A stretch of DNA of 64,000 nt from Ancylostoma caninum. Its lineage: Eukaryota > Nematoda > Chromadorea > Rhabditida > Ancylostomatidae. The stretch spans positions 160,925 through 224,924 of the forward strand of contig JBAJFG010000151.1 in NCBI GenBank assembly GCA_037903475.1, in the 5' to 3' direction. Positions 57,522-64,000 of this stretch are shown one piece after another. The first letter of the stretch is position 1; every line of letters starts with the position of its first letter. The position numbers and the translations under genes were made by a program. Below the pieces are notes generated by a model that saw only the letters and a program-made list of their open reading frames with translations, did no database searches and was not told where the DNA came from.

Positions 57522-58729
57522 ACACATCTTGACACACACATCTTGACTCCCGTTGATCTTCGGGTATACCGAGCGGGCGCCAGCAATCCTTCCATTTGTC
57601 CCTCTCGCGAGCCAGAATTGTCCAGTGGATTCTGTCCGTTCGAAGGACACGGAGAGCATCGTATCTATCCTTGAAGGACTTCGTGAAGAAGTCTGACCAT
57701 CGGGTCGATGGTCTTCCTGTCGTACGCTTAACGTCCCGTGGAGTCCAGTCGCTGACGGCTCTTGTCCAACGGTTGTCGTTAAAACGCATCACTTGTCCGG
57801 CCCACCTAATCTTACTCAACTTGGCGTAAGCGGCAGCGTCCCTGATCTTCGATTGTTGACGAAGGGTGGAGCCCCGTATTCCAGCCCTCACTTGCGTGAG
57901 GCGGATTATTCCTAGCATCACCCTCTCGATGGAGCGTTCGACGACGCTGACAGCATTCTCATCCTGCTTGCGCAACGCCCAGTTTCCTGAGGCGTAGGTC
58001 AAAGCAGGGAGAACGGTTGTGTTGAAAAGGTGGGCACGGAGCCTGGTGTTCTTCGTCTTCTTCACTACGTCCTCGATGCTCTTGTAAGCTCCCCAAGCCG
58101 CTGGTCCTCCTGCCCAGCTCTGGAGCGAGGTCGTTCATCATGTTGGCTTCCCGACCTAGGTATATGTAGCTGGAGCATTCGGATATGGTCGTTCCATTGA
58201 GCGAGAATGGGGCATCCGGGACCCATCCGTTCTTCATGAACATCGTCTTCGTCAGATTCAGCTGGAGACCAATCTTTCCACACGCCTCCTCGAAATCGGC
58301 CAGCATCTGTTCCGCTTCGCTGATGGTTGGTGTTATAAGAACGATGTCGTCAGCGAAGCGAAGATGACTAAGTCGCCGGCCATCAACTTGCACTCCCATG
58401 TTATCCCATTCCAGTTTCCGCATGACGTCTTCGAGAGTGGCGCTGAATAGTTTTGGCGACACGGTATCGCCTTGCCGAACCCCTCTCTTGACGTGGATGA
58501 TGATGTCGTCGTAGAATGGAGAAATCCTGGTCGTGAAGTTGCTGTAGAGCTCACGAAATACCTTGATGTCTTGAGTAGATATGCCCTGGTTGCCCAGGGC
58601 TTCCAACACCGCTTCCGTCTCAACAGAGTCGAAGGCTTTCTTCAAATCGATGAGCGTGAGACAGAGGGGCATCTTATACTCTCGCGATACTTCGATGAGT
58701 CTAGTGGCGGTGTGATAAATGGACCTCAA
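57522..58729 (-). pseudogene. RTE-type LINE reverse transcriptase, 5'-truncated and frameshifted
   Basis: The minus-strand frame from 58729 starts inside the reverse transcriptase domain. It shows LIDLKKAFDSVE, GVRQGDTVSPKLF, the catalytic FADD box (about 58357-58346) and KIGLQLNLTKT, followed by SSYIYLGR. Near 58097-58101 a base appears to be missing. The reading continues in another frame to about 57550 through the C-terminal part (HLFNTTVLPALTYA, RWAGQVMRFNDNRWTRA, GRPSTRWSDFF). The endonuclease domain and the first part of the RT are absent, as in typical 5' truncation. The 3' end is a short repeat of TCAAGATGTG (two copies) instead of poly(A), as is usual for RTE elements. It was once needed to copy element RNA at a nicked target and is now inactive. 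Confidence 0.93.
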
Positions 58730-60068
58730 AACCGATGCAAGGCTTCAGTGCACGGAAGACGATCACTGTTCTTCGTGATTCATTCCACCTAAACGATTTA
58801 TGCGAAAATCATTCCCAACTGTAAATAAAGATCTGTCAGAGCCCAAGTGAGTCTTGGTAATTTGGACAAATTCGGTCAGATGGCTCAAATTGGTTCCATG
58901 GTGGACCAGCAAAAGCTAATTGTGGCGATGTTGGACAAATGAAAAACAAGCCAGCGGAGATACGGAGCTCGAAAGATAAAGATAACCTAGCCTGGTGATT
59001 CCTTACGACGATCCCCACCCGAATTCAGGAAGAACGAGTGAGGAATGAAGCAGGAAAATGAGCTGGATTTGCTTACAGTGGAAAAACAAGTGAATTTGCT
59101 AGTTATTAAAACAGAACTGAGGCGATACTTACCAGCTATTTTGGAGATTCCAGACCTGTTAGGGTGTAAAACTATAAATGTGCGTTTGTTTTCCGAACAA
59201 AAATTATTTTTAAAATGGTGATACAATACTTCGGTCCGAGATGTACCCGTGATAGGTATCAGTGACCCTTCGGTTCTGCCCAGAGAACGAGGACCTCGTT
59301 CAATGAAGTCGCTGCGCCATGAGGCAAAACGGCTACTCGTCCAAATTTTGACTTCGGGACGGTTTTTGGGCTTTTTCTCTCCCAAGAAAAGCTTTTTGGA
59401 TAGAAGCAAGTGATGGCCTGATAGCGCCAAGTCTAGAATATATGGCGAACATAAGCATGACTTAGAAGATAAGGGCGATCGAAAGTTCGATCGACATTCG
59501 AAATTTCGGTCCAGTTACCCAGTGTCGAGGTATTTTAAAGGAGGTCGCTTTTTACACGAATGTGATCCAGGTAGAAAGCAAATATTCTGCGAATGTTCAG
59601 AATAAAGCGGTAGCGAAATAGTGATAATAATAACTTTTTATGGGATTGTGCATGAATGTAGATACGCACATAGTACAAAGTGATACGCAGATTTGGACCG
59701 CACACGGGGCTACATCAGAATCACCAGAAAAATTCAATAAATGCATTATTGTACGCATATTTGCGCAGCTTTCAGTTAGTGTTAAGTGCACAACACTCGT
59801 CCATTTTGGTATCTGTATGGATCGATAAAAGTAATAATAACGTCCAGGAGTGTTTGAGTGTAATAAAAAAAAAAGCCTTTCTCTGAGTCCTCATGAATGC
59901 AATGAAGGGAACTCACGAATGCAATAGAATGGAGTGGAAAAATTAGTTCCTTCATTTGAGGCGGGGAATTTTGAGTGGCGTGAACCCGAACGATTCAAGG
60001 GCCTTTTCCTTCAAGTGATAGGTAATATTACGTCTCTGTGAAAGATTGAAAAAAAAAACACGATTGAG
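58730..60068. other. Stretch without a supported gene
   Basis: The minus-strand frame 59430-58987 (147 codons) is long but shows no domain. Short palindromic pieces such as CGATCGAAAGTTCGATCG occur at about 59477-59494. No gene is called. Confidence 0.4.
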
Positions 60069-60378
60069 CAGTGCCGGAAGCAGGAGTAGCTAGCCTAGGG
60101 GGGGGGCAGGAAAAAACTGACAACTCCCCCACTACGTGGACCTTGATGGAACAAAATTTTAAAAAATTTAAAAAAATCAACTAAAATTTGAATTAAAATT
60201 GCCAACAATATTAATCTTAATAATAAATAGTCTACAACAAGTACTTCAAAAATTAACACAGATGAACAATAAAAATAAGCCTCTAAAATACTTTTACCTA
60301 TTTTATAAAGTAATGTCAAGAATCCGGTGACCCATTGGCGAGGGGGCGATTCCCTGTCCCTCCCTGCGTCTGTCACTG
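60069..60378. mobile_element. hAT-like MITE, copy 2
   Basis: The ends are CAGTGCCGGAAGCAGG and, in reverse complement, CAGTGACAGACGCAGG (13 of 16 match). The flanking 8-mers CGATTGAG (60061-60068) and CGGTTGTG (60379-60386) match at six positions, as expected of a decayed 8-bp duplication. An 8-bp duplication with CAGTG ends suggests hAT. The interior is AT-rich and non-coding. A relative is at about 40753-40990. Confidence 0.7.
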
Positions 60379-63300
60379 CGGTTGTGTTAAAAAATGTGAT
60401 TAGTCAATGTAGTTGGTGCAGCACCAGAAGCAGTGCACTGATCGGCGCACAAAAGTGAGAGATGGGCCCGCTACGCTGATGGAAACTAGCGCCAGTTCAA
60501 ACTCCCCGATTTCTGGATGTGAACCAAATCCAATAGGCAAGACTAATAGAAGTTGAGTTGCCCTCTAATTCCACAAACAACAATTCAACAAATTATCAGA
60601 AATCTAAGTTACATATTTAATTTTTAGGTATGCTGTGTGGAATGTTACATGTATTACCTGGGTGTGTGAAAAGCGAAACAAAGGAACATCCAAAACAAAC
60701 ATGAGGCTTAGCATTGTAAGAAAAGTAAAAATATATGATCTGTTTATAACTTTTACTCTTTCCAATGTAGAAAATGTGGAAACAAGTTCTGTTCTGATTC
60801 TTTTTCTAGCCTTATAAGGAAGCTAAACAACAACATCCTTGAAGGAAACACATGAAATTCGTGCTAGGTTCCTTACTGCACTGAAGAATTAGACTATGAA
60901 ACGAGCACAGAGGACCACTGATGGCACGGTGCCAGGATATCAAGGCCGATAAACACGTCCGGACAAATCACATGTCGAATCGTGTTGATCAAAGCGAAAC
61001 ACATCGCCCCGCCCACCGCCCTCGGTGATGGATCGGCGCCGCACTGCAGCTGCGTCTGGCTGCCGCCGCTGCTACAGGACAACGGCACTCTGCGGGCGGA
61101 TAGCAGGCTAATGTTAGGCTTGTAAAGACAAATAAGTGTACTTTCCTTGGTGGAAGGACAAATGTTACCTTAGCAACAGGAGTAGTTGGGAGAAAATCAA
61201 AGGTAACCTCGGTCGCAGTGGAATTGTGAGAATTCAAGACAATTTCAAGAAAACAATTATAATTCATCTAAATTTTTAGGCTCCCTTGCCATGCAGGCTT
61301 TCCAAAATACTTCTTTGAAGGTTTTATAGCACTTATTTAGAAAGGATTCATTTTAGTAAAACAACGCTTGAATAATATGTTGGCAAAGAATACCTATACC
61401 TAAAAAAGGAAAACAAAAAACTTGGAGAAGGAAAAATAAGGAAGAGTTAAGGCAAATGTGATTCATCAAATGTCGAGCGACAAAAGTTGATGCGCAAATT
61501 TGGCTTCTATCCTAATAATTCAGATTTTTCTTCCTTTAGAAGCTCACGTTAAGATCGTTTAGTATATTGTAGTATTAGTATGCATATGCTTTCGAGGTTT
61601 TGGTTAAGTTGTAAGCGGTTGGATATGCTGATCCCAGAGACATGGTGGACATGTGATAGGACATGGGACACTGTCCTTACAAAGATAATAAAAACGAAAC
61701 GACTAGAGCTGTATTTTTAAAATCCCTGGCAATACCTAGGAAGACTTCCCTAAGGCCGGATCTCAGCCCAGGCAGGTCGGTTTTCAGTAATAGAATCTAC
61801 CGTAGCTCTAATAAAAATTCACGTGCTAATGTTTGCCCTGTTAAGGCGAATTATTGCAATTTGTATGGGTGTTTTCTTGATTTTATGCTGTTTTAGTGTG
61901 TCTTATATGTTTTGTTTAACCTACATACGTATGTGTTTCACATGTCCAATAAAGAAAGAATAAAAGAAGGCGTGATGGGATCACCCACTCGCGCCCAATA
62001 CTCCGCACATCTACCCTTGTCAAGCTCGAGAATCACTCGGACCACTTTCTGTTGCCATATTTTCGTGACTCAACGAAGTTGTTGCCAACAAAATTTGGAG
62101 ATGATGACCTCATTCCTTTCAACAATTTTAAATTAAATTCTCTGTCAACTATGTTAGGAGGGCACCAAGAGATGTTGGCAACAAACAGTGCTGGATATAA
62201 GAGCTCTTGATTATGCGGCGAATGTAGTAGCAGTAAAAAAACCATAGGGTTGCGATTTGTGAACGTACAAATGAGCGCAACCCCGATAGCATACCAAACT
62301 TTGCATCCTGCATTACCCATTATTATAATACATACTGTACACCATAACCACTAACACTGACCCTCGTTGGTTTGCTCAGTAGTCTTTCCATGAATCCCAG
62401 CTTAGATGTATGTTCCACTGTTCATTGCAACTATGAACACTGTTCCACTGTTCCACAACAGCAATTACATCAATTTAAGCGTCAATTCATTACTAAAGTT
62501 TCTGTGAACCCCCTCTCTCACGATATTCGCCAATTCTGCATGAACTAGGCCGCATGTTCCGAGTTGCTATAGCTGTGGTGGTGGCCCCAGTATACGTACG
62601 TTTCCATGCCTGGCTATCCCACCAAACATTTCATCGCCGTCATTCGACAGAGTGCGAATGCTTGTGATTGTATCAATAGAGCATGCACTTTGTATTCATC
62701 ATCGAATCGATTGGAATGTGTTGGGAATGGTAGGATATTACCATTTCAGCACTGCTTCTCTTTATGTACATAGGTTTCCTGCGATCTTGATGAAAAGAGA
62801 AAATCCATGGAATAATAGTGGAAAGATATTAATTTTACAGGAGTCTAGCAAAGACGCAATGGTTTGGGTGCACAGAAAAAGAAAAAACACTGCAAGGATG
62901 AAGTTCATGTGAAATTTATGTGAAATTCAAAGTAAGGGAGAAAATGAGGACAAAGAACCGTCTCTGTCTTTTGGATAGAAGCGTTTTTCTCATTTTTGGT
63001 TGACTTCTCCTCCAGTTTCGCTCATAAATTTCAACATTTAATAGGTATTTATTTGAATAAATGACTTAAAACTTGATGTGCAGCACTCCAGGGAATGTAC
63101 TGCACTCGATATTGCATAGAAACTTAGTTGTTATTCAAGTCGGAAATTGGTGAATCTTTTCCCAGCCGTTCTCCCTTAAAAAACACGCTTGAAGCTCAGG
63201 AATTGAACAAAATTACCTATATTGCATTGGAACCCATCAATAGCTTGGATAACGATGAATAATAGAATATTGCAGTTGGAAAAAAAATCGAGCGACGAGC

Positions 63301-64000
63301 TCATAAACTTACTGAATTTGCTTTCTAAGTTAGTACAAACTAATATTAGCAGCTGTTGCAGTGCTGGGGTGAAGGGGGGGGGGGGTAGTGGTCTGTATTC
63401 CCACCACATGCTAGTTTAATCGCCCACTGTTGCTTGATTGATATCTATTACAGTCATTCAAGCTTTCTCCAAGAACTATGTACTACATGGTGTCGGTCGT
63501 TTAAGGGTTCAAATGTCAAGTACCTCACAAAGTTAAGCACTTATGCATTGAACTTGTGGCTTCTTCTATATTTGATGAGACACTGACGAAGACGGAAATG
63601 AGGTACAAGAAGTTGGTGAAAAGAAAAAAAGAGCAAAGGCAGCACAATGCACTAAGTTTTACGGAGCAGTAGGCTAACTTTAAGCAAATTTTAGGTGGGA
63701 ATACACTATAATTAGGCTGTTGAATGACATGCTGCACCGCTAGGTACTTTTCTTGCTTACATCAAAGTTAATTACTTACCAATGTAGTAATAGGTATTAG
63801 TTTTAATGAACCTTCCTAACAGCAACGGGCACAAATTGCAAACATGAGGCTTTCAAAATGGAGAATAAATTGTTGAGTTTAGACAAAACGCGACGCGCCG
63901 AGCATATAGTGTCGTTTCAACCTTCGAAATTTGAATTATTCAGGAACCACTGCGAAAGTGGTACTTTGAGCGAAGACCCCACCACGGGTAGCGGCTTAGA
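60379..64000. other. Stretch without a supported gene
   Basis: A GC-rich island at 60990-61110 includes CCCCGCCCACCGCCC and a CAGCTGCGTCTGGCTGCCGC block, open on the minus strand for up to 92 codons without a domain. A CAGTGCTGGGGTGAAGGGGG run at about 63360-63385 resembles the left end of the hAT-like MITE, but no right end was found. No other gene or repeat was recognised. Confidence 0.35.

Noticed and set aside
57596..58792. Plus-strand ORFs antisense to the LINE
   Set aside because: They are shadows of the reverse transcriptase frame.

Overview
The window looks like nuclear DNA of a nematode, most likely a clade V strongylid of the hookworm type (inference). The evidence is: AT-rich, gene-poor sequence; spliced genes with TTTCAG-type 3' splice sites and GTAAGT/GTGAGT donors; a start codon preceded directly by a splice acceptor, as expected for spliced-leader trans-splicing; Tc5-family, mariner, RTE and tRNA-SINE insertions. 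No bacterial operon, CRISPR array or rRNA was seen.

Host genes. Two complete genes could be assembled exon by exon. At 5244-8833 (+), four exons encode a roughly 161-residue single-pass membrane protein with a cytoplasmic PPxY motif. At 12003-9611 (-), seven exons encode a 246-residue short-chain dehydrogenase/reductase with SGANRGVG, NNAA, YxxxK and PGW..TDMGG motifs. The two genes converge, with poly(A) signals about 330 bp apart. A third, partial multi-pass membrane protein gene lies on the minus strand (about 27021 down to 22272); three of its exons join in phase.

Mobile DNA. Most other recognisable features are transposons. Two nearly identical Tc5-like elements (12099-13509 and 37743-38591) each carry the TNA duplication in a CTNAG target. 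The first keeps both ends of a transposase gene and lies about 95 bp upstream of the dehydrogenase start codon. The second is a deletion derivative. There is also an 890-bp solo LTR with a 5-bp target duplication (20650-21539), an internally deleted mariner (17672-18354), a GC-rich TA-flanked MITE (24706-24968), a tRNA-derived SINE with an 11-bp duplication (54700-54991), a 5'-truncated, frameshifted RTE-type LINE (57522-58729), a hAT-like MITE family (60069-60378 and about 40753-40990), a 115-bp MITE family (6134-6245 and 45605-45725), and smaller foldback repeats. Simple repeats include a 59-bp minisatellite (14742-15080) and a 128-bp (TA)n tract (29454-29581).

The long stretches 29.6-37.7 kb, 41-54.7 kb and 60.4-64 kb hold no gene I can defend. 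I found no convincing new multi-gene system. The strongest observations are the young Tc5 pair with tRNA-like boxes in its inverted repeats, its position at the dehydrogenase promoter, and the solo LTR.
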